Of a stretch of 64,000 bases of DNA, positions 1 to 7,311 are shown piece after piece. The stretch is from Candidatus Omnitrophota bacterium. Lineage in GTDB: Bacteria > Omnitrophota > Omnitrophia > Omnitrophales > JACROU01. Within the stretch, counting starts at the first letter, position 1. Every line of letters begins with the position of its first letter. A program made the translations under genes and the position numbers. The stretch covers positions 70,958 through 134,957 of the forward strand of contig JAJDCD010000012.1 in NCBI GenBank assembly GCA_029261035.1, in the 5' to 3' direction. Under the pieces are notes generated by a model, which made no database searches, had not been told where the DNA came from, and saw only the letters and a program-made list of their open reading frames with translations.

Positions 1-1126
1 AGTCTGGATCAGGATTATGAAGGTTTATCGTAGGAGCAATAATACCCTCTTGAATGGTCTTACATAAAACAATTGCCTCAACACCTCCAGCAGCACCTAA
101 AAGATGGCCTGTCATGGACTTTGTTGAGCTGATACTTACTTTACGTATATGAGGCTCTCCTATTGCCTTTTTCATCGCAATAGTCTCAATTTTATCGTTT
201 AAAGGCGTTCCTGTTCCATGGGCATTGATATAGTCAATTTTATCAGGAGAAACTCCAGCATCTTTCATGGAACGCAACATACAATTAGCCGCGCCTGTGC
301 CTTCAGGGTCAGGTGCGGTTATATGATTTGCATCAGAAGTCATACCATAACCCAAAATTTCTGCGTATATTCTAGCTCCACGTTTTTTTGCATGTTCAAG
401 CTCTTCGCACACTAAAATTCCGCAACCCTCACCCATTACAAATCCATCTCTTGTTGCATCAAAAGGTCTACTCGAGCTTTCAGGTGTATCATTCTTGGTA
501 GACAAAGCTTTCATAGCCGCAAATCCACCAAAACCCAAAGAAGTAATACAAGCTTCAGAACCACCGGCAACCATAACATCCGCTTCGCCTCTTTGAATAA
601 TTTTAAAGGCATCCCCAGTTGCATGAGTCCCAGTCGCACAAGCTGTAGCCACACAGCTATTTGGACCTTTTAAATTGTGTTGTATAGAAACTTTTCCGGA
701 TGCCATATTCACAATAAGCATTGGAATAAGAAAAGGAGATAATCTTTCTGGACCTTTTTCCATTAGAACTTTGTGCTGCTCTTCAATTGTATGAAGACCA
801 CCAATCCCCGACCCAATAAATACCCCGCATTGAGTTGGATCTTCTTTTGAGAAATCAATACCAGAATCTTTTACTGCTTGATCGCTTGCAGCAATTGCAA
901 ACTGAACAAAACGATCATTTTTTCTTCTTTCTTTAGGCGAAAGCCAATCAGCAGGGTCGAAATCCGAAACTTCTGCTGCTACTTTAGAAGGAAAGTTATC
1001 TGGATTCACTTGAGTCAGTGGACAAGTTCCACTCCTACCCGCTTTCAGTGAGCTCCAAAAACTTTCTATAGAATTACCAATAGGACTGATGACGCCTACG
1101 CCTGTTACGACTACCCTACGATTCAT
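1..1126 (-). CDS. fabF: 3-oxoacyl-ACP synthase II (FabF/KAS II), 3' end cut by window edge
   Basis: Condensing enzyme of fatty-acid elongation: it joins malonyl-ACP to acyl-ACP in the cytoplasm. The ATG is at 1126, preceded by AGGTAAAGGG, and the protein begins MNRRVVVTGVGVISPIG. The thiolase-fold catalytic triad is visible: Cys at about residue 163 in CVATACATG, His at about 300 in NAHGTGTPLND and His at about 340 in SMTGHLLGAAGG. About 375 codons are present against roughly 412 usual for the family, so about 37 C-terminal residues lie beyond position 1. It is the last visible gene of the fab cluster, 26 bases after acpP, the common acpP-fabF pair. FabB is the alternative, but the acpP context and sequence favour FabF. 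Confidence 0.95.
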   Translation of the reverse strand, partial: MNRRVVVTGVGVISPIGNSIESFWSSLKAGRSGTCPLTQVNPDNFPSKVAAEVSDFDPADWLSPKERRKNDRFVQFAIAASDQAVKDSGIDFSKEDPTQCGVFIGSGIGGLHTIEEQHKVLMEKGPERLSPFLIPMLIVNMASGKVSIQHNLKGPNSCVATACATGTHATGDAFKIIQRGEADVMVAGGSEACITSLGFGGFAAMKALSTKNDTPESSSRPFDATRDGFVMGEGCGILVCEELEHAKKRGARIYAEILGYGMTSDANHITAPDPEGTGAANCMLRSMKDAGVSPDKIDYINAHGTGTPLNDKIETIAMKKAIGEPHIRKVSISSTKSMTGHLLGAAGGVEAIVLCKTIQEGIIAPTINLHNPDPD

Positions 1127-1152
1127 GACCCTTTACCTATTATCTTTATTTA

Positions 1153-1389
1153 TTATTTCTTTTTTTCTTCAACATATTTAATTGCATCACCAACGGTGCC
1201 AATTTTTTCTGCATCTTCATCTGGAATTTCAACGCCAAACTCTTCTTCTAATGCCATAACCAATTCTACGGTATCAAGAGAGTCAGCACCAAGATCATCG
1301 ACAAATGAAGCATCTGCGTTTACTTCTTCAGGTTTTACACCCAATTGTTCTACTATAATTTCAGTGATTTTATCTTGTACTGCTGCCAT
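1153..1389 (-). CDS. acpP: Acyl carrier protein
   Basis: Small acidic carrier that holds growing acyl chains on a 4'-phosphopantetheine arm. The attachment Ser sits in [11 protein letters not shown], the invariant DSL motif, and the fold-defining region DLGADSL...[16 protein letters not shown] is complete. There are two possible starts, ATG at 1395 and ATG at 1389. The AAGGAGG Shine-Dalgarno sequence is only 3 bases from the first but 9 from the second, so 1389 (78 aa, the family's usual size) is preferred. It lies between fabG (37 bases upstream) and fabF, the standard order. Confidence 0.95.
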   Translation of the reverse strand: MAAVQDKITEIIVEQLGVKPEEVNADASFVDDLGADSLDTVELVMALEEEFGVEIPDEDAEKIGTVGDAIKYVEEKKK

Positions 1390-1426
1390 TGACATGTTCC
1401 TCCTTGTTTAGGTTTTAAAAAAGATA

Positions 1427-2167
1427 CTACATTAACATTCCGCCATCAATCTGAACAACCTGTCCAGTGATGTAACTAGAATACTTTGAAGCTAAAAACA
1501 AAACTGTATTAGCAACATCTTCCGGCTGACCAAATCGATCTGCTGGAATCAACTTTAACATTTCATTTCGAACTAATTCCGGCAGTTTATCTGTCATTGC
1601 AGTCTTAATAAACCCTGGTGCAACCGCATTAACATTAATGCCTCTACTTGCTAATTCTTTTGCTGCAGATTTCGTCAAACCAATCACACCTGCTTTTGAA
1701 GCTGCGTAATTTGCTTGTCCTGCATTTCCCATAACACCAATGATCGAAGCAATGTTAACAATTCGACCAGAACGTTGCTTCATCATAACCTTAGCCGCTG
1801 CTTTGGTAAACAGAAAAGTTCCTTTAAGGTTAATATTTAAAACTGCATCCCAATCTTCTTCTTTCATTCGTATCATCAAAGTATCACGTGTGATACCTGC
1901 ATTGTTGACGAGTATATCTATCCGCCCCATAGTGTCAACACATTTTTTAATCGCCTCATCAACCTGAGTAGAGTCTGTAACGTTCGCCATCAAATCTAAA
2001 CACTTAACACCCTTACCCTCAATTTCGGCTTTTGTTTTACTCAAACTCTCTTGATTTAAATCAAGAATAACAACATGAGCACCTTCACTAGCAAATAATA
2101 GAGCAATTTCACGCCCAATACCTTGAGCTCCGCCAGTAATCAAAGCGACTTGATCTTTTAATAACAT
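1427..2167 (-). CDS. fabG: 3-oxoacyl-ACP reductase (FabG)
   Basis: NADPH-dependent reductase of the first reductive step in fatty-acid elongation; a short-chain dehydrogenase. It shows the Rossmann motif TGGAQGIG near the N-terminus, NNAG, the catalytic Ser in NIASIIG and YAASK (Tyr and Lys), followed by NAVAPGFI. The start is chosen at 2167 because AAGGAGGAG lies 6 bases upstream and gives 246 aa, the usual FabG length. An upstream ATG at 2206 with its own AGGAG would add 13 residues that look unlike the family. The gene sits between fabD and acpP. The 99 bases separating it from fabD are AT-rich and show no promoter I would defend. Confidence 0.95.
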   Translation of the reverse strand: MLLKDQVALITGGAQGIGREIALLFASEGAHVVILDLNQESLSKTKAEIEGKGVKCLDLMANVTDSTQVDEAIKKCVDTMGRIDILVNNAGITRDTLMIRMKEEDWDAVLNINLKGTFLFTKAAAKVMMKQRSGRIVNIASIIGVMGNAGQANYAASKAGVIGLTKSAAKELASRGINVNAVAPGFIKTAMTDKLPELVRNEMLKLIPADRFGQPEDVANTVLFLASKYSSYITGQVVQIDGGMLM

Positions 2168-2266
2168 TTTACTCTCCTCCTTAGTTTCTTGTAATGTGTC
2201 TGTCATCTTTTTCTCCTATTTCAAAGTTAAATATCAAACAAATTTATAGCAACCCATTTTTACCTA

Positions 2267-3190
2267 CTAAGATTTAGCGGTAAACATTTCTACATCTGTG
2301 ACTGAACCTAAATTTTCAACAACAAGCTCTGGATCTATCTTTCTTGCCAATCCCTTTAAAACGGTACCAGGACCTATCTCAATTGCCTGAGAAACACCCT
2401 CATTCTGCAATGCTTCAATTGTCTCAAACCATCTAACTGGCTGGGACACTTGTTGTCCAAGCAACTCCTTTATCACTAAAGGATCTGTTTCCTTTTCAGC
2501 AGTTACATTTGCGTAAAAATCAATCTCTGGAGCACTTAGCGTGAATGACTCTAAAGTTTCTGAAAGACCCTCCCCAGCCTCTTTCATAAGCCTAGAATGA
2601 AAAGCCCCACTCACCTTGAGAGGAATAGCCCTTTTAGCCCCTTTTTCTTTTGCTAATTCACAAGCTTTTTCAACCGATTCTGCAGTCCCAGAAATAACTG
2701 TTTGCTCTCTAGAGTTTAAATTTGCTATTTCACACCCAGCTTCTTCTACAACACATTTTAATACTTCTAGATCTAATCTAATAATAGAGGCCATTGCTCC
2801 TGAGTGTTTACTTGCCGCCTCATCCATCAAAGCACCTCTTTTTTGAACCAATCTTAAACCATCTTCAAAGCTCAGTACATTAGCAGCAACAAGAGCGTTG
2901 TACTCTCCCAAACTTAGACCACAAACATACGAAGGTTTTAAATCTGGGAACTCACTCTTAATCAGCGCCATAATTGCTGCACTCATTGTAAAAATAGCAG
3001 GCTGAGAAATTTTAGTCTTGGTCAGTTCATCTTCCGGCCCTTCAAAAGAAAGCTTAGAAATAGAAAACCCTAAAATCTCATCCGCCTTATCATAAACTTC
3101 CTTACAAACTGGAAACTTTTCGTAAAGGTCTTTTCCCATTCCTACAAACTGCGCCCCTTGCCCCGCAAACAAAAAAGCTTGTTTTACCAT
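2267..3190 (-). CDS. fabD: Malonyl-CoA:ACP transacylase (FabD)
   Basis: Loads malonyl groups from CoA onto ACP. It starts QAFLFAGQGAQFVGMG, the family's N-terminal signature. The nucleophile Ser is in CGLSLGEYNAL; many bacterial FabDs have GHSLGE, while the GLSLGEY form is, to my knowledge, common in cyanobacterial and plastid enzymes. The catalytic His is in SGAFHSRLM, and a GPGTVLKGL motif lies near the C-terminus. The ATG at 3190 overlaps the fabH stop (ATGGTAA), implying translational coupling. The open frame extends 7 codons further up inside fabH, but those residues do not fit the family. About 307 aa is the normal length. Confidence 0.95.
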   Translation of the reverse strand: MVKQAFLFAGQGAQFVGMGKDLYEKFPVCKEVYDKADEILGFSISKLSFEGPEDELTKTKISQPAIFTMSAAIMALIKSEFPDLKPSYVCGLSLGEYNALVAANVLSFEDGLRLVQKRGALMDEAASKHSGAMASIIRLDLEVLKCVVEEAGCEIANLNSREQTVISGTAESVEKACELAKEKGAKRAIPLKVSGAFHSRLMKEAGEGLSETLESFTLSAPEIDFYANVTAEKETDPLVIKELLGQQVSQPVRWFETIEALQNEGVSQAIEIGPGTVLKGLARKIDPELVVENLGSVTDVEMFTAKS

Positions 3191-4170
3191 TTCATCACCG
3201 TAGCAGCCCATGTAAGACCTGCTCCAAAAGCAACCATAACAACATTTGACCCTTCTTTTATCTTCCCTTCTTTAACAGCTTCGTGAAGAGCTACAACTGT
3301 AGAAGCGCTAGACATATTGCCATACTTATATAAATTGATAAATACTTTTTCTCTTGGCAATTTAACTCTATCCATAACAGCATCAATAATTCTCAAATTT
3401 GCTTGGTGCGGAATCAGCATATCAATATCTTCAAGGCTTAGCCCCGCATTATCTAAAACTTTTGCTACAGAATCGCTCATTTGTCTTACCGCTAATTTAA
3501 ATATCTCTTTACCTTCCATTTTTAAGGTATGCAACTTCTTATCAATAACGTCATGACTTGGCGGTACAGCAGATCCTCCACCTGGGATTTTTAACAAATC
3601 AGCATATTTACCATTAGAACCAATATAAGAACTCAAAATTCCTGATTCCGAATTTCCATCAACTGCAGTTACCACAGCAGCACCAGCACCATCCCCAAAA
3701 AGAACGCAAGTAGAACGATCGTCCCAATCAATAAAACTAGATAATTTCTCTGCTCCTACAACTAAGATATTTCTATACATTCCTGACTTTATAAAAGATT
3801 CAGCAGTAGTCAATGCATACGGAAAACCTGAACACGCCGCAGAAATATCAAAAGCAGGGCAATCAGCCCCAATCTTTTCTTGAACCAAACAAGCCGTGGC
3901 CGGAAAAAACATATCTGGAGTAATTGTTGCAACGAGAATCAAATCGATATCCGAAGTCTCAAGCCCCGAGTCTTTAATCGCATTCTTTGATGCTTCAACA
4001 GCAAGATCACTACAAGCTTGATTATCTGCAGCAATATGCCGCGACTTAATACCTGTTCGAGTCTGGATCCATTCGTCTGTTGTATCGACCATCGTTTCTA
4101 AGTCAGCATTCGTCAAAGCCTTTTCTGGAATGTATATTCCAGTACCAATAATTTTAGCTTTAGTCCCCAT
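3184..4170 (-). CDS. fabH: 3-oxoacyl-ACP synthase III (FabH)
   Basis: Starts fatty-acid synthesis by condensing acetyl-CoA (or a branched acyl-CoA) with malonyl-ACP. The catalytic triad is complete: Cys at about residue 112 in ISAACSGFPYAL, His in IPHQANLRIID at about 252 and Asn in KYGNMSSAS at about 283. The N-terminal IIGTGIYIPEK motif is typical. At 328 aa it is full length. It follows plsX by 10 bases and overlaps fabD by 7 bases, so it is part of one transcript. Confidence 0.96.
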   Translation of the reverse strand: MGTKAKIIGTGIYIPEKALTNADLETMVDTTDEWIQTRTGIKSRHIAADNQACSDLAVEASKNAIKDSGLETSDIDLILVATITPDMFFPATACLVQEKIGADCPAFDISAACSGFPYALTTAESFIKSGMYRNILVVGAEKLSSFIDWDDRSTCVLFGDGAGAAVVTAVDGNSESGILSSYIGSNGKYADLLKIPGGGSAVPPSHDVIDKKLHTLKMEGKEIFKLAVRQMSDSVAKVLDNAGLSLEDIDMLIPHQANLRIIDAVMDRVKLPREKVFINLYKYGNMSSASTVVALHEAVKEGKIKEGSNVVMVAFGAGLTWAATVMKW

Positions 4171-4180
4171 TACTTATCCC

Positions 4181-5200
4181 TTAACTATTATCTAATTTCA
4201 ACTCTTTTTCGTTCTGAGAAATCTCAGTAACGATCTGGTGATTAATTTTTTGCTGAACGGATTGCGCTGCAACACGAACTGCATTTTTAATTGCAGTCCC
4301 GGAAGATCCCCCATGACTAATAATTACAACTCCATCAACACCAAACAGAGGAGCTCCTCCACATTCTTCATAATTTGTATCTCTTCTAATGGCTTGAATA
4401 ACAGGCTTACATAAAAAAGCTCCTAGCTTAGCAATAGGGTTTTTTCTTATTTCTTTTTTAAACAATTTGGCAACAACATCCGTAATACCTTCGGCTATTT
4501 TCAAAACAACATTACCAACAAAACCATCACAAACAACACAATCGCATTTACCAGAAAAGAAGTCTCTTCCTTCCACATTACCCACAAAATTCAACCCAGA
4601 ATCTCTTAACAAACGGTAAGCCTCTTTTGTCCTTTCGGTCCCCTTACTCTCTTCTTCTCCCACATTCAAAAGTCCAATGGACGGACTTCTCTTCTTGAGA
4701 ACACATCGAGAATAAATTTCTGCCATAATTGCATACTGGAGTAAGTGATCAGGTTGAGGATCTACATTAGCACCCACGTCGATAGCTAATGAAATCCCAT
4801 GTTCTGAGGGGAAGGTGATTGCAATACCAGGACGTTTAATTCCTTTAAGCAGTCCTAAATTCAAAGTAGCACAAGCAACAGCAGCACCTGTATTACCCGC
4901 TGTTACAACGGCATCTACTTCTTTCTTTTTCAACAGGTCAATAGCTACATTTAAAGAAGAATCTTTTTTTCGCTTAATTGCTTTAACGGGTTGCTCGCCC
5001 ATAGAAATAATTTCAGAGGCATGATGAACAAATAGTCTTCCTGCACAAACTTGATATTTTTTCAATTCTTGCTTTAGACTTGATTCATCCCCTACAAGAA
5101 CAATTTCATACTCAAATTCGTTAGCTGCCAGAACAGCCCCTTCAACAATAGCTTGAGGAGCATAATCTCCTCCCATCCCATCAATTGCGATGCGGATCAT
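4181..5200 (-). CDS. plsX: Phosphate acyltransferase PlsX
   Basis: Converts acyl-ACP to acyl-phosphate, the acyl donor for PlsY in glycerophospholipid synthesis; a peripheral membrane enzyme. It begins IRIAIDGMGGDYAPQ, the family hallmark, followed by VTAGNTGAAVA and GFVGNVVLKIAEG. Its 339 aa are near the usual size (about 330-350). It starts 3 bases after the rpmF stop and precedes fabH, the canonical rpmF-plsX-fabH order. A few Lys- and Asn-rich C-terminal residues extend past the typical end. Confidence 0.95.
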   Translation of the reverse strand: MIRIAIDGMGGDYAPQAIVEGAVLAANEFEYEIVLVGDESSLKQELKKYQVCAGRLFVHHASEIISMGEQPVKAIKRKKDSSLNVAIDLLKKKEVDAVVTAGNTGAAVACATLNLGLLKGIKRPGIAITFPSEHGISLAIDVGANVDPQPDHLLQYAIMAEIYSRCVLKKRSPSIGLLNVGEEESKGTERTKEAYRLLRDSGLNFVGNVEGRDFFSGKCDCVVCDGFVGNVVLKIAEGITDVVAKLFKKEIRKNPIAKLGAFLCKPVIQAIRRDTNYEECGGAPLFGVDGVVIISHGGSSGTAIKNAVRVAAQSVQQKINHQIVTEISQNEKELKLDNS

Positions 5201-5203
5201 ACT

Positions 5204-5398
5204 TTATTTCTCCTCTTTTTTAGCTGAAAGAGTAATAACTTGTCTTCCTTTGTAGAAACCACAAGATGGGCAAATGCGATGAGGGATAATTCGAGCATCA
5301 CAATTGGTACATATAGACAAAGACTTTAATGTTAAAAAGTCATGAGAACGCCTTTTGTTTGATCTTGCATTTGAATGTTTTCTTTTTTGCTGTGCCAT
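5204..5398 (-). CDS. rpmF: 50S ribosomal protein L32
   Basis: Small basic protein of the large ribosomal subunit. It opens MAQQKRKHSNARSNKRRSHD (family N-terminus usually MAVPKRK), followed by a zinc ribbon with two CxxC pairs: CTNC and CPSC. This is therefore the zinc-binding form of L32 rather than the Cys-free form. It is 64 aa and has a classic location between the yceD (DUF177) gene and plsX. Confidence 0.95.
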   Translation of the reverse strand: MAQQKRKHSNARSNKRRSHDFLTLKSLSICTNCDARIIPHRICPSCGFYKGRQVITLSAKKEEK

Positions 5399-5450
5399 AA
5401 CTATATTCCTACCTTCCTTATCATCTTAGAACTCAAAACCATTTTGAATT

Positions 5451-5873
5451 CTAGTTATTTTGATTCCAAAGCTTTGAAGTATCGCAATCATCTGAACATA
5501 AACACTTTTGCTCACGCAACAATAATAGCGACTCCCTCAAATGATCTGTAATATCAACTTCCATTCGCTGACCAATTTCTTCACGAAACTTAAAAGAATG
5601 ATCTAGGTCTTCCTGAAATAATTCTAAACATCGAGAACATTTCTTTTCTAATTTTGCTTTTACGGCAACCTTAACAGTAATAACATCCCTCGACTTAGCA
5701 GCTTCACCTTCAATATTTAAAGAAGATAAATAAATTAAATCATCAAATTCTAAGTCTAATTGTTTGGCATCCAACTCACTTGAAACTCTCAAAACATCCG
5801 AGTCTTGAAATTGCCCCATGTGGATACATACTTTATTTTCATTCATATTTGCTAGATTATCTGTTTTTTGCAT
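5451..5873 (-). CDS. YceD/DUF177 family protein (23S rRNA accumulation protein)
   Basis: DUF177/YceD proteins precede rpmF in many bacteria and are linked to 23S rRNA processing or accumulation. The 140-aa sequence has the central conserved block EKKCSRCLELFQEDLDHSF. The C-terminal Cys-rich motif normally read as CxGLCPxCG is reduced here to EQKCLCSDDCD, so the canonical second CxxC is not conserved. The ATG overlaps the coaD stop by one base (TAATG), giving translational coupling. An internal Met (MNENK) could also start the protein. The identification rests mainly on context plus the CxRC block. Confidence 0.8.
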   Translation of the reverse strand: MQKTDNLANMNENKVCIHMGQFQDSDVLRVSSELDAKQLDLEFDDLIYLSSLNIEGEAAKSRDVITVKVAVKAKLEKKCSRCLELFQEDLDHSFKFREEIGQRMEVDITDHLRESLLLLREQKCLCSDDCDTSKLWNQNN

Positions 5874-6370
5874 TATTTTTTTGATAACTTCTTTATTAAA
5901 GCTTCCCCAACATACTCTGGAACCAAACTCTTCAAATCCCCACCAAATGTTGCAATTTCTTTAATCAGTCTAGAAGATATATAGAAATAATCTTCTGAAG
6001 GCATAATAAAAACGGTATTTATTTCCGACTCTAGTTTATGATTCGCAATAGCCATTTGGAATTCATAATCAAAATCTGAGACGGCCCTAATCCCTCTAAT
6101 AATAATTGAGGAACTCTTTTGTTTAGCATAATCGACAACTAATCCATCGAAAATTTCAACTTTAACATTAGAAACCCCTTCAAAAGCCTGCTCAATAAAA
6201 GAAAGCCGTTCTTTCTCAGTAAAAAAAGGGCTTTTCGAAGTATTTCGTGCTACAGCCACATAAACTTCATCAAACATAGTTGCGGCTTTTTTAATAATAT
6301 CAATATGCGCTAAGGTTGCCGGATCAAAGGTCCCTGGATATATTGCTATTTTACTTTTAGAGTCCTTCAT
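5873..6370 (-). CDS. coaD: Phosphopantetheine adenylyltransferase (CoaD)
   Basis: Penultimate step of coenzyme A synthesis: ATP plus 4'-phosphopantetheine gives dephospho-CoA. The nucleotidyltransferase fold is clear: AIYPGTFDPATLAHIDII at the N-terminus, IIRGIRAVSDFDYEFQMA in the middle and ISSRLIKEIATFGGD towards the end. The usual TxGH nucleotide-binding motif reads TLAH here, a Gly-to-Ala change with the His retained. Its 165 aa are normal. It overlaps rsmD by 14 bases, the common rsmD-coaD pair, and is coupled to yceD. Confidence 0.93.
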   Translation of the reverse strand: MKDSKSKIAIYPGTFDPATLAHIDIIKKAATMFDEVYVAVARNTSKSPFFTEKERLSFIEQAFEGVSNVKVEIFDGLVVDYAKQKSSSIIIRGIRAVSDFDYEFQMAIANHKLESEINTVFIMPSEDYFYISSRLIKEIATFGGDLKSLVPEYVGEALIKKLSKK

Positions 6371-6929
6371 TTTCTCGCTCTTTTCTGTAGATAAAAGACA
6401 AATAAGTGCCCCCGAATTTTTTTGTCTTCTCCACCCTATACTCTGGACTTAATTCCCCAGGAGTTTCCTCCTTAGAATGCTCTAATACTATGCAACCAAA
6501 AGTGCGCAGTATATCAAATTCGCATACTTGTCTCAAGGTCTTTCTAATAAAGTCTTTATTGTACGGTGGGTCCAGGAAAATAAGGTCAAATTGGGCCTTA
6601 TTTCGCTTAATCTGCCTAAGAGCCATCTGGATGTCCATTGCATACAAAGTTACCTGATTTTCCACCTTCAATAAATCTATATTCTTATTGATTGAAGAAA
6701 TGGCCAATCGATGCCTATCCACCAAAGAAACGCTATGAGCACCCCGACTTAAAGCCTCAAAAGAAAGGCTCCCGCAACCGGCAAATAAATCTAATACCTT
6801 AGAACCCTCAACCGAAGCCCCCAAAACATTAAAAATACACTGCCGCACCTTATCCATCGCCGGCCGAATATCCTTATCCTTAGGAAAGAAAAGCCGTCTA
6901 TTCTTATACAAACCCGTAGTTATCCTCAT
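6357..6929 (-). CDS. rsmD: 16S rRNA (guanine-966-N2)-methyltransferase RsmD
   Basis: SAM-dependent methyltransferase acting on 16S rRNA during 30S assembly. It starts MRITTGLYKNRRLFFPK and has DKVRQCIFNVLG, SAM-binding motif I LDLFAGCGSLSFEALSRGA and the adenine-N6/guanine-N2 catalytic motif LDPPYN at about residue 120. Its 190 aa are standard. It heads the rsmD-coaD-yceD-rpmF-plsX-fab run. The 382 bases upstream, before recG, carry no gene but several inverted repeats, so this run probably has its own promoter there, though I could not pick one out. Confidence 0.92.
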   Translation of the reverse strand: MRITTGLYKNRRLFFPKDKDIRPAMDKVRQCIFNVLGASVEGSKVLDLFAGCGSLSFEALSRGAHSVSLVDRHRLAISSINKNIDLLKVENQVTLYAMDIQMALRQIKRNKAQFDLIFLDPPYNKDFIRKTLRQVCEFDILRTFGCIVLEHSKEETPGELSPEYRVEKTKKFGGTYLSFIYRKERENEGL

Positions 6930-7081
6930 CTACATCCTCTACCTATAGCTTTTGGCTTTAACTTCGACGCCAGATGCGAATCCGACATAATTTGTGGAGG
7001 ATAATAAATCCTACACTTTCTCTCATTTCGCACACAACGCTTTTATCCAATTTTAAATTTACACGGTAACAACCAACAACA

Positions 7082-7108
7082 GTTTCGTTATGAATAGCAT
7101 AACGAAAC
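7082..7108. repeat. Perfect 11-bp hairpin
   Basis: GTTTCGTTATG at 7082-7092 and its exact complement CATAACGAAAC at 7098-7108 are separated by 5 bases. There is no T-run after it on either strand, so it is not an obvious intrinsic terminator. It sits between recG and rsmD near the larger inverted repeat. Confidence 0.7.
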
Positions 7109-7190
7109 ACATTAAACCCCAGAAACAAGATGGGCTCGATGCCCATTTTGTTTCAACCTCTCAACACCCCAAAAGCGTCCATAACTTAAA

Positions 7191-7290
7191 GGAAAATGGG
7201 AAACCCTCGCCGCGAGTTCACAAAAGTGACAGTCACCGCAGGTGACAGTCACTTTTGTGCTGTCTGAGCGCCGAGGGTTTCCCATTTTCC
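7191..7290. repeat. Nested 100-base inverted repeat containing GTGACAGTCAC palindromes
   Basis: The outer arms are 19 bases and exactly complementary: 7191-7209 (GGAAAATGGGAAACCCTCG) and 7272-7290. The inner arms, 7219-7237 and 7241-7259, are 19 bases with a single mismatch and a 3-base loop; each contains GTGACAGTCAC. The whole could fold into one long stem or be a small palindromic mobile element (REP/MITE-like). The same 11-mer recurs at 25105-25176 and 52873-53000. Confidence 0.85.
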
Positions 7291-7311
7291 GCCAACCCAA
7301 TAAATCTCCCT

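Larger units (their letters stand above)
6930..7311. other. 382-base non-coding stretch between recG and rsmD, rich in inverted repeats
   Basis: No credible gene. Two short overlapping open frames on the minus strand (62 codons each) have no family resemblance and run through the hairpins. The stretch holds a roughly 100-base nested inverted repeat (7191-7290), a perfect 11-bp hairpin (7082-7108) and AT-rich sequence next to rsmD. It probably contains a promoter for the rsmD-fab run, but no clear -35/-10 pair stands out. Confidence 0.7.

Noticed and set aside
6958-7300. Two short minus-strand open frames (62 codons each) between recG and rsmD as possible genes
   Set aside because: They run through inverted repeats, have no recognisable family features and no ribosome site that stands out.
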